Source: Marinobacterium arenosum (GTDB lineage Bacteria; Pseudomonadota; Gammaproteobacteria; Pseudomonadales; Balneatricaceae). Taken from it: DNA of 64,000 bases. The translations under genes and the position numbers were made by a program. The notes under the pieces are model-generated. The model made no database searches. It saw only the letters and a program-made list of their open reading frames with translations, and was not told the DNA's origin. Location: contig NZ_JAILYN010000017.1 of the NCBI RefSeq assembly GCF_019795155.1, positions 24,948 to 88,947 of the forward strand, in the 5' to 3' direction. Below, piece by piece: positions 51,221 through 60,007 of the stretch (positions are counted from its first letter, which is position 1; each line of letters begins with the position of its first letter).

Positions 51221-52473
51221 AGAAAAAAGACGATAACAACAGCTCCGCCGACAACCAGGAAATTCAACAGGCGCCACAGGCCCCGGCCGCCGACGCCAGC
51301 CCGGATAGTGAGCAAAGCGGTGATTCGAAAGCACCGGAAACCGCTGAGCAAACGACCGAACAAGCGACCGAACAAAATTCTTCAGCCGCCACGGCCACTG
51401 CGGAAAGCGCCGCACCGGTCGCCGCCAAACCGACCGCAGGCTGGCCCGGCAAACTGGCGTTGGTGCTGTCACTGGCCGCGCTGGGCGCTTCCGGCTACCT
51501 GTATTGGCTGAACCTGCAGCAGAGCCAGCAGAACGCGCTGCTGCGCGCCGAGATCAACGGTAAGGTGGAAACCACCATCAGCGGCGCCCGCAGCGACCTG
51601 AACCAGAATATCTCCAACATGAACAGCCAGCTGGGCGCACTCAAAGCCCGCGCCGATTCCGATCAGCGCCATATCGATGAGCTGCAGCAGCGGCTGACCA
51701 GCGCCATCCAGCAGGTCACCGCCACTCAGCACAACAATCGCAAGGACTGGCTGCTGGCTGAAGTGGAGTACCTGCTGCGGCTGGCCAACCAGCGGATCCT
51801 GATGGAAAACACCCCGTCCGGCGCACTGCAGCTGCTGAAATCGGCCGACAAGATCCTGGCCGAGACCGACGACGTGACCATCTATGATGTCCGCAAGGCA
51901 TTGGCCGCCGACATCGCCGCACTGGAAGCGGTACCGTCGATCGATACCGAGGGGCTGTTCCTGAAGCTGGACGCCATGAACCACCAGGTCGACGCCCTGC
52001 GTGTCACCCCGGTCAACGACCAGCACCAGCTGCCCGAGATGCTCGAGCAGATCAACCCGGAAACGGTCGAAGCCTCCTGGGCCAGCGGCCTGAAAGAGGC
52101 CTGGGCCAGCGCGATGGATAAACTCGGCAAACTGGTGGTGATCCAGCACCGTGATGAGCCGGTCGAGCCGCTGCTATCGCCGGACCAGACCTACTACCTG
52201 CAGCAAAACCTGCACCTGATGCTGGAGCAGGCCCAACTGGCCCTGCTACAGCGTAAGCAACCGGCCTACGACAGTGCCCTGAACAAGGCCGAGCAGTGGA
52301 TCAGCACCTACTTCGAAGCGGACGACGGCACCACCCAGGCACTGCTGCGCGGCGTGCGCGAACTCAAGCCGGTCCAGGTTGCACCGGAACTGCCGGATAT
52401 CAGCGGCTCGCTGGGCAGCCTGAAAGAGTATCTGCAGCGGATGACCGAGCTGAAGCAGAAGGGAGCCGCCTGA
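51217..52473 (+). CDS. hemX: HemX-like membrane protein of the hem operon
   Basis: A 418-residue protein. The first 65 residues are acidic and glutamine/alanine-rich. A single membrane helix follows (LALVLSLAALGASGYLYWL, residues about 78-97), then a coiled-coil region and a periplasmic domain with RKDWLLAEVEYLLRLANQRI. This is the HemX type of Pseudomonas and E. coli (once called uroporphyrinogen methylase), but no methylase domain is present. Its function is uncertain. It overlaps hemD by four bases and hemY starts one base later. Confidence 0.9.
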   Translation: MKKKDDNNSSADNQEIQQAPQAPAADASPDSEQSGDSKAPETAEQTTEQATEQNSSAATATAESAAPVAAKPTAGWPGKLALVLSLAALGASGYLYWLNLQQSQQNALLRAEINGKVETTISGARSDLNQNISNMNSQLGALKARADSDQRHIDELQQRLTSAIQQVTATQHNNRKDWLLAEVEYLLRLANQRILMENTPSGALQLLKSADKILAETDDVTIYDVRKALAADIAALEAVPSIDTEGLFLKLDAMNHQVDALRVTPVNDQHQLPEMLEQINPETVEASWASGLKEAWASAMDKLGKLVVIQHRDEPVEPLLSPDQTYYLQQNLHLMLEQAQLALLQRKQPAYDSALNKAEQWISTYFEADDGTTQALLRGVRELKPVQVAPELPDISGSLGSLKEYLQRMTELKQKGAA

Positions 52474-52474
52474 T

Positions 52475-53719
52475 ATGAAAAAACTGTTTGCACTGCTGAT
52501 ACTGGTACTGTTCGTCGGCGCCTGGCTGGGCCAGAAGATGGTGCAGGATTCCGGCTACGTGCTGATCGCCTACGATCAGACCACCGTCGAGACCAGCTTG
52601 TGGATGCTGTTGCTGATCGTACTGGCCGGCTTCCTGCTGCTGCACTGGCTGCTCAACCTGGCGTTCAACACCCGCCTGCCGACCGGCAAACTGCGCGGCT
52701 GGCGTGAGCAGCGCCGCCAGCGTATCGCCCGGCACAAAACCCTGCAGGGGCTGTTGGCACTGTCCGCCGGCGACTGGCAGAAAGCGCAGCGCCAGCTCGG
52801 CTCCGCCGCCGAACGCTCCGACCTGGCATTGGTCAACTACCTGGCCGCCGCCCGCGCCGCTCATGAGCAGGGCGACGACCAGGCCGCCGACGAGCTGCTG
52901 CAGAAAGCCCGCCAGAGCACGCCCAACGCCGATCTCGCGGTCGGCATCACCCAGGCCCAGATCCAACTGGCCCGCGGCCAGCTGGAGCCCTGCCTGGCGA
53001 TGCTGCTGCAGTTGCGTCGGCTGGCGCCGCGCAACACCTACGTGATGAAGCTGCTGAAGGATGTCTACATCCAGCTGAAGGACTGGCAATCACTGTCCAG
53101 CCTGCTGCCGGACCTGCGCAAGCAGCAGGTACTGCGCAATGATGCGATGCTGGAGCTGACCCGCACCTGCCACCTGAACCGACTGGAGAGCAGCCTCGGC
53201 AACGTCGCCGTCGAAACGCCGGACGAGCAACGGCTGGCTCTGCTGAACCAAGCCTGGCAGTCGATGCCGACCGACATGACCCGCGATCTGCAACTGGTCG
53301 AGCGTTACTGCGAGATGCTGATCGAACTGGGTGCCGACGACCAGGCGGAGCAGACCCTGAAAAACCTGATCAAGCGGGAGTGGGACGAGGGGTTGGTGAC
53401 GCTGTACGGACGGATCAACAGCAGCAACGCCCACAAGCAGTTGGATCAGGCACGCAGCTGGCTGAAAGGGCACCCGCAAAGCCCGGCCCTGCTGTTGACC
53501 TTGGGTCGGCTGTCGCTGCGTAACCAGCATTGGGGCAAGGCGCTGGACTTTTTCCGCCAGAGCCTGGAGCTGGAGCCGAACCGCGAAACTCTGGCCGAGT
53601 TGATCCGCCTGCTGCGCAGTATGGGCAATAGCGAAGACGCCGAAGCCACCCTGCAACAACATCTGCAACTGCTATCCGACAAGCTGCCGGCACTGCCGAT
53701 GCCCGGCGGCCAGAGCTGA
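52475..53719 (+). CDS. hemY: HemY-like TPR membrane protein
   Basis: A 414-residue protein with two N-terminal membrane helices (ALLILVLFVGAWLGQKM and MLLLIVLAGFLLLHWLLNLAF). A cytoplasmic or periplasmic TPR array follows (GLLALSAGDWQKAQRQLGSA, then LILTLGRLSL-like LLTLGRLSLRNQHWGKALD). Gammaproteobacterial HemY is not the protoporphyrinogen oxidase of Bacillus. It is associated with the heme pathway but its role is unsettled. Last gene of hemCDXY, followed by a strong terminator. Confidence 0.92.
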   Translation: MKKLFALLILVLFVGAWLGQKMVQDSGYVLIAYDQTTVETSLWMLLLIVLAGFLLLHWLLNLAFNTRLPTGKLRGWREQRRQRIARHKTLQGLLALSAGDWQKAQRQLGSAAERSDLALVNYLAAARAAHEQGDDQAADELLQKARQSTPNADLAVGITQAQIQLARGQLEPCLAMLLQLRRLAPRNTYVMKLLKDVYIQLKDWQSLSSLLPDLRKQQVLRNDAMLELTRTCHLNRLESSLGNVAVETPDEQRLALLNQAWQSMPTDMTRDLQLVERYCEMLIELGADDQAEQTLKNLIKREWDEGLVTLYGRINSSNAHKQLDQARSWLKGHPQSPALLLTLGRLSLRNQHWGKALDFFRQSLELEPNRETLAELIRLLRSMGNSEDAEATLQQHLQLLSDKLPALPMPGGQS

Positions 53720-53738
53720 TAAAGCTGATAGTGTCGAA

Positions 53739-53764
53739 CAAGGCGCCAAGCGGCGCCTTTTTTA
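53739..53764 (+). terminator. Intrinsic terminator after hemY
   Basis: AGGCGCC/GGCGCCT (53741-53758, loop AAGC) is followed by six or more T, 20 bases after the hemY stop. This closes the hem operon. Confidence 0.93.
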
Positions 53765-54092
53765 TGGTTCACCGCGGCTTAGCGGGAACCATCGACAGCA
53801 AGTGCTCAGCGCAGCCTATACAGATTAATCGTACACAGCCTGATCAGGATGCCCCCACCAGGGTTGACGAATCCGGGGAGTTGATACCGCGACCCGGCCG
53901 AAGCGCAACGTCGCATTGCGAAAAACCATAAAGAAACCGTAAAAAACCACCAATTTCGGGGAACTCAGCCAATCCCGTCGCTTATTCCCGAACGGTATAG
54001 CCCGCTAGCCCAGTTTTCAGTTCTGTTTCATTGCAACCATCTAGATTCGCTAATGAGGAAGGGAATCAACAGAGAACCCGAGGTGAGGATCA
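53765..54092. other. Gene-free region after the hem operon
   Basis: Directly behind the terminator is a second hairpin, ATGGTTC/GAACCAT with inner CCGC/GCGG (53764-53792), without a T tail. The rest, about 300 bases, shows no credible gene. The promoter of the small secreted-protein gene should lie at its right end, but I cannot assign clear boxes. Confidence 0.45.
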
Positions 54093-54290
54093 ATGAAAAC
54101 TGCAGCCATAACTCTTGTTCTGGGGCTGGCATTGGCTTTTACCGGCGCCCCGAGCAGCCAACAGCCAACCTACAACACGCCAGCACTGCACTGGCTGGCC
54201 ATGAACGCCATGGACGCCCAGACCACGGACAAGCGCCATGGGGATGACTACCGGCACAACTGGGAGGCAGACTGGAACGATGCTCATTGA
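54093..54290 (+). CDS. Small predicted exported protein, function unknown
   Basis: A 65-residue protein with a signal peptide (MKTAAITLVLGLALAFTGA; cleavage likely near residues 19-22). The mature part is short and ends in a segment rich in His, Asp and Trp (RHGDDYRHNWEADWNDAH). It has an AGGTGAGG ribosome binding site seven bases before the ATG and a hairpin terminator behind it, so it looks like a genuine monocistronic gene. I do not recognise a family. The His/Asp content might indicate metal binding, but this is speculation. Confidence 0.65.
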   Translation: MKTAAITLVLGLALAFTGAPSSQQPTYNTPALHWLAMNAMDAQTTDKRHGDDYRHNWEADWNDAH

Positions 54291-54332
54291 GCCTTCATTG
54301 TGCACCTACAGCGACCAGAATGAACCAAGATC

Positions 54333-54360
54333 GGGCCGCGCGCAGCCGCGGCCCTTTGGT
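54333..54360 (+). terminator. Probable terminator after the small exported-protein gene
   Basis: GGGCCGCG/CGCGGCCC (54333-54354, loop CGCAGC) is followed by TTTGGTTT. The stem is strong and the T tail moderate. It lies 42 bases after the stop. Confidence 0.65.
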
Positions 54361-54433
54361 TTCGCCATTTGCAAGATTACAGCTATCCGCAGAGATGAAG
54401 GTTATTCGCTCCCCATCGCCCTGCCGACCTGAG

Positions 54434-55333
54434 CTAACGTAACAGAGCCTCACATTGCGCCGCCAGAAATTCCCGCAACGCCTGCACCGCCGGGTTCAAC
54501 TGGCGCCGGTCGGGACAGATCAGGTTGAGCGGCGCCGCCTCCCCCTGCCAGTCGGTGCAAAGCCGCACCAGCCGGCCGCTACGCAGATCCTCAACCACAT
54601 CCAGCAACGATTTGTAGGCGATCCCGCGTCCCGCCAGCGCCCAACGCCGCACCGCATCGCCGTCATCGGCAAGCCGGTCGCCGTTCACAATCACCGACAG
54701 CTGCCGCTCGCCGTCGCTGAAGCGCCAGCGGTCATGGGTCTGCTCGCCCAGCATAAAGCAGAGACAGTTGTGGTCGGCCAACTGTGCCGGCGATGTTGGC
54801 GTCCCGGCCCGCGCTAGATAGGCCGGCGCGGCGCAGAGCACCCGATGATTGGCTGGCGCCAACGGCAATGCGATAAAACTGGAATCGGCGGGCGCCCCGT
54901 AACGCAATGCGATATCCACCGGCTGACGATAGATATCGGCGATACGGTCAGACAACTGCAGCCGCACACGCACCTCCGGGTATTGCGCCTGAAACCGGTC
55001 CAGCCAGGGCAACAGCAGGTTGCGGCCGAAATCGGACGGCACCGAGACCTGCAACACCCCTCTGACCAGCGCCCGGCCGGTCTGCACCGCTTCCTTGCCA
55101 TCGGCCAGCAACTGCAACGCCTGGCGGCAGTGACGCAGGAACAACTCGCCCTCGTGGGTCAGCCGCAGGCTGCGGGTGGAACGCACCACCAGCGGCGTAT
55201 CCAGTTCGGCCTCCAACCGTTTCAGAGCCGCACTGGCTGCAGCCGGGGTCAGATCCAGCAGCCGCGCTGCAGCTGACAGGCTGCCGGTTTCAGCGGTGTG
55301 GACAAACAGTTCCAGATCTTTAATGAAGCGCAT
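54434..55333 (-). CDS. LysR-family transcriptional regulator
   Basis: A 299-residue regulator. The N-terminal winged helix-turn-helix is FIKDLELFVHTAETGSLSAA, then ARLLDLTPAAASAALKRLEA. The effector-binding domain follows (GVLQVSVPSDFGRNLLLPWL). The domain layout resembles regulators of flavin oxidoreductases and quinone-stress genes. I chose the ATG at 55333. A TTG two codons upstream is also possible. It diverges from the old-yellow-enzyme gene across about 130 bases with palindromes, so that gene is its likely target. Confidence 0.9.
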   Translation of the reverse strand: MRFIKDLELFVHTAETGSLSAAARLLDLTPAAASAALKRLEAELDTPLVVRSTRSLRLTHEGELFLRHCRQALQLLADGKEAVQTGRALVRGVLQVSVPSDFGRNLLLPWLDRFQAQYPEVRVRLQLSDRIADIYRQPVDIALRYGAPADSSFIALPLAPANHRVLCAAPAYLARAGTPTSPAQLADHNCLCFMLGEQTHDRWRFSDGERQLSVIVNGDRLADDGDAVRRWALAGRGIAYKSLLDVVEDLRSGRLVRLCTDWQGEAAPLNLICPDRRQLNPAVQALREFLAAQCEALLR

Positions 55334-55463
55334 CTTCAAATGATTTTTGAAATTAATTTCTAATTCAACTGGTTTTTCAAAGTATTCGCTACAAATAACA
55401 TCAGTTCACCCGCTATCGACGAGGCAGCCCCCTCAAAATCCACTGCCACCAGGAGTACCACTG
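55334..55463. promoter_or_regulatory. LysR/flavin oxidoreductase divergent control region
   Basis: An AT-rich gap holds a perfect 12-base palindrome GAAATTAATTTC (55349-55360). Overlapping it is the inverted repeat TTCAAA-N5-TTTGAA (55335-55351). Such dyads next to a LysR gene are typical operator candidates. The T-N11-A pattern of LysR boxes can be fitted to this segment. Confidence 0.55.
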
Positions 55464-56570
55464 ATGCACAGCCCCCACCTACTGAGCCCATTCATGCTTG
55501 GCCAGCTAGCGCTCAACAACCGGATGGTGATGGCGCCCATGACCCGCTGCCGCACCAACCAGCCGGGCGATATCGCCAATGCGATGATGGCGGAATATTA
55601 TGCCCAGCGCGCGGGTGCCGGCCTGCTTATCAGCGAAGCGAGCCAGATCTCCCGGCAGGGACAGGGCTACAGCCTGACGCCGGGGATTTACAGCGACGCC
55701 CAAGTCGGCGGTTGGCGATTGGTTACCGAAGCGGTGCATGCTGCCGGCGGCAAAATCTTCCTGCAACTCTGGCATGTCGGCCGGATGTCACACAGCAGCT
55801 TCCACGGTGGCCAGCGGCCGGTTGCCCCCTCGGCACTGAATCCCAACGCCCAGGTGTGGGTGACGGATGCCAACGGCCATGGCCGAATGCTGGATTGCCC
55901 AACGCCACGGGCGCTGACGATCGATGAGATCGGCGCCATCGTCGACGATTTCCGCCAGGCTGCCGCCAATGCGATCCGGGCCGGTTTCGACGGCGTGGAG
56001 ATTCACGCCGCCAACGGCTACCTGATCGACCAGTTCCTGCGCACCACCTCGAACCAACGCAGCGATGCCTACGGCGGCAGCCTCGACAACCGCTTACGGC
56101 TATTGGAAGAGGTGACCGAAGCGGTGGCGGCGGAGGTTGGCGGCCAACGCACCGGCGTACGGCTGGCGCCCTATATCACCGCCCGCGGCATGAACTGCCC
56201 TCAAATCATCGGCACTATCCTGGAGGCCGCCAGCCGTCTCGAGCAGCGCGAGATCGCCTACCTGCACCTGGCCGAGGCGGACTGGGACGACGCTCCCGAA
56301 ATACCGCGGAAATTCCGTCAGGCATTGCGGCAGCGTTTCAGTGGCGCGCTGATCGTGGCCGGCGGTTACGACCGCCAGCGGGCCGAGACGATCATTGCCG
56401 ACGGCCTGGCCGACCTGGTGGCCTTTGGCCGGCCATTCATTGCCAACCCGGACCTGCCGAGCCGCTTCGCCAACGACTGGCCACTGGCAGCATTCGATCC
56501 CGACAGCCTGTTCGGCGGCAGCCGACAGGGCTACAGCAGCTATCCGACCTTCAGCCAGCAACCAGGCTGA
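55464..56570 (+). CDS. nemA: Old-yellow-enzyme family NADH:flavin oxidoreductase (NemA-like)
   Basis: A 368-residue FMN enzyme reducing the C=C bond of electrophiles such as N-ethylmaleimide, nitrate esters and enones. The motifs are NRMVMAPMTRCRTNQPGDI, EYYAQRAGAGLLISEASQIS, LWHVGRMSH, VEIHAANGYLIDQFL (catalytic His and Asn) and DLVAFGRPFIANPDLP. The start at 55464 has AGGAG eight bases before it. The frame is open further upstream but without a ribosome binding site. Probably regulated by the divergent LysR protein and cotranscribed with the nitroreductase. Confidence 0.9.
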   Translation: MHSPHLLSPFMLGQLALNNRMVMAPMTRCRTNQPGDIANAMMAEYYAQRAGAGLLISEASQISRQGQGYSLTPGIYSDAQVGGWRLVTEAVHAAGGKIFLQLWHVGRMSHSSFHGGQRPVAPSALNPNAQVWVTDANGHGRMLDCPTPRALTIDEIGAIVDDFRQAAANAIRAGFDGVEIHAANGYLIDQFLRTTSNQRSDAYGGSLDNRLRLLEEVTEAVAAEVGGQRTGVRLAPYITARGMNCPQIIGTILEAASRLEQREIAYLHLAEADWDDAPEIPRKFRQALRQRFSGALIVAGGYDRQRAETIIADGLADLVAFGRPFIANPDLPSRFANDWPLAAFDPDSLFGGSRQGYSSYPTFSQQPG

Positions 56571-56615
56571 GCCTATTTTGAGCCTATTTAACGACCTCAT
56601 CCGGAGAGACCCTTG

Positions 56616-57269
56616 ATGAACCTCAGTGCACTCGTACAGCGTCGCTACACCACCAAGCGCTTCGACCCGCAGCGCCGAATTGCCGAACCGGTGATCGAGC
56701 AGGTCCGTCATCTGTTGCGCTTCAGCCCGTCATCCACCAACTCCCAGCCCTGGCACTTCGTCGTTGCCGGCAGCGCGGAGGGCAAACAGACGGTTGCCAA
56801 AGCGACCAGTGACAGCTACGCCTTCAACCAGGCCAAGGTACTGGACGCCTCCCATGTGGTGGTGTTCTGCGCCCGCACCTCGATCGATGATGATCACCTG
56901 CAGACGCTGTTGACCCAGGAGCAGCAGGACGGCCGTTTTGCCAACGACGATGCCCGCCAGGGCCAGCACAACGGCCGCACCTATTTCGTCAATCTGCACC
57001 GTTTGGAACTGAAAGATGCCCAGCACTGGATGGAGAAACAGGTTTACCTGGCACTGGGCACGCTGCTGCTGGGTGCGGCGGCATTGGAGGTCGACGCCTG
57101 CCCGATCGAAGGGTTCGACCGGTCGATCCTCGACAGGGAGCTGGGATTAGGAGAACGCAGCCTGACCAGTGTCGCACTGGTCGCGTTGGGCTACCGTCAC
57201 CCGGATGACTTCAATGCCCAACTGCCCAAATCCCGGCTGCCGGAAGAACAGGTGATCAGCCTGCTCTAA
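56616..57269 (+). CDS. nfsB: Oxygen-insensitive NAD(P)H nitroreductase (NfsB-like)
   Basis: A 217-residue FMN nitroreductase, the same length as E. coli NfsB. It has the N-terminal RRYTTKRFDPQRRIAE, RFSPSSTNSQPWHFVVAG (FMN-binding) and the C-terminal VDACPIEGFDRSILDREL. It reduces nitroaromatics and quinones by two electrons. It starts 45 bases after nemA with a GGAGAG ribosome binding site, and its TTG/ATG choice falls on ATG. With nemA it forms a small electrophile-detoxification operon. Confidence 0.9.
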   Translation: MNLSALVQRRYTTKRFDPQRRIAEPVIEQVRHLLRFSPSSTNSQPWHFVVAGSAEGKQTVAKATSDSYAFNQAKVLDASHVVVFCARTSIDDDHLQTLLTQEQQDGRFANDDARQGQHNGRTYFVNLHRLELKDAQHWMEKQVYLALGTLLLGAAALEVDACPIEGFDRSILDRELGLGERSLTSVALVALGYRHPDDFNAQLPKSRLPEEQVISLL

Positions 57270-57279
57270 CCAACGGCCT

Positions 57280-57300
57280 GAAGCGGAAAGCGGCAAGCGG
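57280..57300 (+). repeat. Three 7-bp phased repeats (AAGCGG core)
   Basis: Three heptamers in a row, GAAGCGG, AAAGCGG and CAAGCGG, start 10 bases after the nfsB stop. They resemble in phase and core (AAGC) the five heptamers at 59921-59955. The purpose is unknown. Confidence 0.5.
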
Positions 57301-57367
57301 TCCGTAATGCCCAGTCTGCAGCCGGTGCGGAAGCGGTCGCACGCGGAGCGCGCTGCTGCATGAACGC

Positions 57368-57401
57368 AAAAAAACGGCAGCTCAAGGGCTGCCGTTTTTT
57401 C
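57368..57401. terminator. Bidirectional terminator between nfsB and the flavin reductase gene
   Basis: ACGGCAGC/GCTGCCGT (57374-57395, loop TCAAGG) is flanked by a run of seven A on the left and six T on the right. It serves the convergent nfsB and fre-like genes. Confidence 0.93.
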
Positions 57402-57415
57402 TGGTAGAAGATGGA

Positions 57416-58441
57416 TTACTTGGGGCGTGGTGCGTAGGCGAACACATCGGACTTCATCTGCTCCTGTTTCAAGCCCTTGGCCTCCAGCGCATCCAGCAGC
57501 GCGTAGACCATGCCCGGCGAACCGGAGGCGATCACCTCGACATCATCGAAATCGCTGAAATCCTCCAGGATCGCTTCGGTGATCAGGCCGGTACGGCCGG
57601 CCCAGTCCGGACTGCCGTCCGGCTCGGACACCACATGGTGCATCATCACATGGGTATGCTCTCGCGCCCACTGCTCCGGCAGTTTGTCGAGATAGAAATC
57701 ATCGGCACTGCGTACCGCCCAGTAGATATGGATCGGATTGCTGTGCTGGTTGGCCAGCAGGTGCTCGACGATGCTTTTCACCTGGGCGAAGCCGGTGCTG
57801 GCTGCCGCCAGGATCAGCCGGGTATCGGCCGCCACCTCGGTAGCTTTCAGGTAGCAGTCGCCCTTGGGCAGTTCGATCTGCACACTGGGCTGGTTCAGCA
57901 GGTGCTCGACGATCGCGGTGGACATCGCGCTGTCCGGGATATGACGGATATGCAGCTCCAGTTCGCGGCCCATCTCCGGCGCGCTGCCGATCGAGAAGGA
58001 GGCCTGCTTGCCATCCGGCAACACAATATCCAGATACTGGCCGGCGTAGAACTCGGTCGCCAGGCTGCCGGTGGCCGGCAGGTGCAGCCGCACCCGGTAG
58101 ACATCATGGTTCAGTTTTTCGATCGCGCTAATATCACAGGTCAGTTTTTTCACAGCCAGAACTCCGGGCATTCTCAGTCCCTCTATTTCCACCCGCAGGT
58201 CGCTCAACGCAGTCGCCGTACAGGCCAGCACATCGGCTGTCGGCCCCTGCAGCGTCGCTGCGGGATAACGCTGCACGACTTCACCCTCAAGCAGCGTTAT
58301 TTGACAGATTTCACAGACCCCGTTGCGACAGCTGCGGCGCATCCGGTAACCGTTGCGCTCCAGCCCGTCCAGCAGGGTCTCACCGGCACCGAGCCGCAGG
58401 CTGCGGCCGGTGCCTTCGAGGATCAGCGTCCTCTCAATCAT
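57416..58441 (-). CDS. Ferredoxin-fused NAD(P)H-flavin reductase (Fre/UbiB-like)
   Basis: A 341-residue protein. The N-terminal 2Fe-2S ferredoxin domain (residues 1-90) has cysteines in [10 protein letters not shown] and a fourth in LACTATA. An FAD-binding domain follows ([13 protein letters not shown] near residue 147), then an NAD-binding domain ([15 protein letters not shown] near residue 212). It most resembles the CDP-6-deoxy-glucoseen reductase/Fre group. The FAD motif RxYS reads ASFS, so the usual arginine is missing. Its start overlaps the ubiD stop by eight bases. In E. coli the same slot holds fre, which may supply reduced flavin for prenyl-FMN. Confidence 0.85.
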   Translation of the reverse strand: MIERTLILEGTGRSLRLGAGETLLDGLERNGYRMRRSCRNGVCEICQITLLEGEVVQRYPAATLQGPTADVLACTATALSDLRVEIEGLRMPGVLAVKKLTCDISAIEKLNHDVYRVRLHLPATGSLATEFYAGQYLDIVLPDGKQASFSIGSAPEMGRELELHIRHIPDSAMSTAIVEHLLNQPSVQIELPKGDCYLKATEVAADTRLILAAASTGFAQVKSIVEHLLANQHSNPIHIYWAVRSADDFYLDKLPEQWAREHTHVMMHHVVSEPDGSPDWAGRTGLITEAILEDFSDFDDVEVIASGSPGMVYALLDALEAKGLKQEQMKSDVFAYAPRPK

Positions 58442-59915
58442 TCAGTATGCCCAGCTCATCCCACAGCTGGTCGACGCGCGTCTTGACCGCCTCGTCCATC
58501 TTGATCGGCTCGCCCCACTCGCGGTCGGTCTCGCCGGGCCACTTGTTGGTGGCATCCATCCCCATCTTGGAGCCCAGCCCCGATACCGGCGAAGCGAAAT
58601 CCAGGTAGTCGATCGGCGTATTGTCGATCATCACCGTATCCCGGCTCGGGTCCATCCGGGTGGTGATCGCCCAGATCACGTCGTTCCAGTCGCGGGCATT
58701 GACGTCGTCGTCGCAGACGATAACGAACTTGGTGTACATGAACTGGCGCAGGAACGACCAGACCCCGAGCATGATCCGCTTGGCATGACCGGGATACTGC
58801 TTCTTCATGGTCACCACCGCCATCCGGTAGGAGCAACCCTCCGGCGGCAGGTAGAAATCGACGATCTCCGGGAACTGCTTCTGCAGGATCGGCACGAACA
58901 CCTCGTTCAGCGCCACGCCGAGGATCGCCGGCTCATCCGGCGGCCGGCCGGTATAGGTGCTGTGGTAAATCGGCCGGCTGCGGTGAGTAATCCGCTCGAC
59001 GGTAAATACCGGGAAGCGGTCAACCTCATTGTAGTAGCCGGTGTGGTCGCCGAACGGCCCCTCGTCCGCCATCTCCTCGGGATCGATATAGCCTTCGAGG
59101 ATGAACTCGGCACTGGCCGGCACCTGCAGATCGCTACCGAGACAGTTGACCACTTCGGTCTTGCCGCCGCGCAGCAGGCCGGCGAAGGCGTATTCCGACA
59201 GGGTATCCGGCACCGGCGTTACCGCGCCGAGGATGGTGGCCGGATCGGCGCCGAGCGCCACCGCCACCGGGAAGGGCTCGCCGGGATGCTGCTCCTTCCA
59301 CTCGCGGAAATCGAGAGCACCACCACGGTGCGCCAGCCAGCGCATGATCAGCTTGTTGCGGCCGATCAGCTGCTGGCGATAGATACCCAGGTTCTGACGC
59401 GGCTTGTTCGGCCCGCGGGTCACCACCAACGGCCAGGTCACCAGCGGACCGGCATCGCCCGGCCAGCAGGTCTGGATCGGCAGCTTGCTCAGATCCACCG
59501 CCTCGCCTTCGATGACATGCTCCTGGCAGGGTGCCGACTTGACCACCTTGGGCCCCATGTTCAGCACCTGCTTGAACACCGGCAGCTTCTGCCAGGCATC
59601 CTTCATCCCTTTGGGCGGTTCCGGCTCTTTCAGCTGGGCCAGTACCTTGCCGACCTCGCGCAGTGCCTCGACGCTCTCCTCGCCCATCCCCAGCGCCACC
59701 CGCTCCGGCGTGCCGAACAGGTTGCCCAGCACCGGGTAGTCATAGCCCTTGGGGTTTTCGAACAGCAGCGCCGGGCCGCCGGCGCGCAGGGTACGGTCGC
59801 AGATCTCGGTCATCTCGAGGACCGGATCGATCTCCTGCTTGATCCGTTTCAGCTCGCCGCGCGCTTCCAGCATCTGGATAAAGTCGCGCAGGTCTTTGTA
59901 TTTGGGTGTCGACAT
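58434..59915 (-). CDS. ubiD: 3-octaprenyl-4-hydroxybenzoate decarboxylase
   Basis: A 493-residue decarboxylase using prenylated FMN to remove the carboxyl group in ubiquinone synthesis. The motifs are [20 protein letters not shown] at the N-terminus, the flavin-site stretch [19 protein letters not shown] and the catalytic glutamate segment [32 protein letters not shown] lies near the C-terminus. The ribosome binding site (AGGG) falls inside a row of 7-bp repeats. Downstream of rho, as in E. coli and Pseudomonas, and overlapping the flavin reductase gene. Confidence 0.96.
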   Translation of the reverse strand: MSTPKYKDLRDFIQMLEARGELKRIKQEIDPVLEMTEICDRTLRAGGPALLFENPKGYDYPVLGNLFGTPERVALGMGEESVEALREVGKVLAQLKEPEPPKGMKDAWQKLPVFKQVLNMGPKVVKSAPCQEHVIEGEAVDLSKLPIQTCWPGDAGPLVTWPLVVTRGPNKPRQNLGIYRQQLIGRNKLIMRWLAHRGGALDFREWKEQHPGEPFPVAVALGADPATILGAVTPVPDTLSEYAFAGLLRGGKTEVVNCLGSDLQVPASAEFILEGYIDPEEMADEGPFGDHTGYYNEVDRFPVFTVERITHRSRPIYHSTYTGRPPDEPAILGVALNEVFVPILQKQFPEIVDFYLPPEGCSYRMAVVTMKKQYPGHAKRIMLGVWSFLRQFMYTKFVIVCDDDVNARDWNDVIWAITTRMDPSRDTVMIDNTPIDYLDFASPVSGLGSKMGMDATNKWPGETDREWGEPIKMDEAVKTRVDQLWDELGILND

Positions 59916-59920
59916 CGATA

Positions 59921-59955
59921 ACTAGCCCTAAGCTCCTAGCCGTAAGCTTCAAGCG
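59921..59955 (-). repeat. Five 7-bp phased degenerate repeats in the ubiD leader
   Basis: Read on the plus strand, the segments AACTAGC, CCTAAGC, TCCTAGC, CGTAAGC and TTCAAGC follow each other exactly, each ending in AGC. They lie immediately upstream of the ubiD start and include its Shine-Dalgarno region. The three heptamers after nfsB at 57280-57300 look related. Confidence 0.65.
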
Positions 59956-60007
59956 ACGAGAGAACCACAAGACGGCAAAAAATCGCTTTCAGCGGCGGGT
60001 TTCCGGC

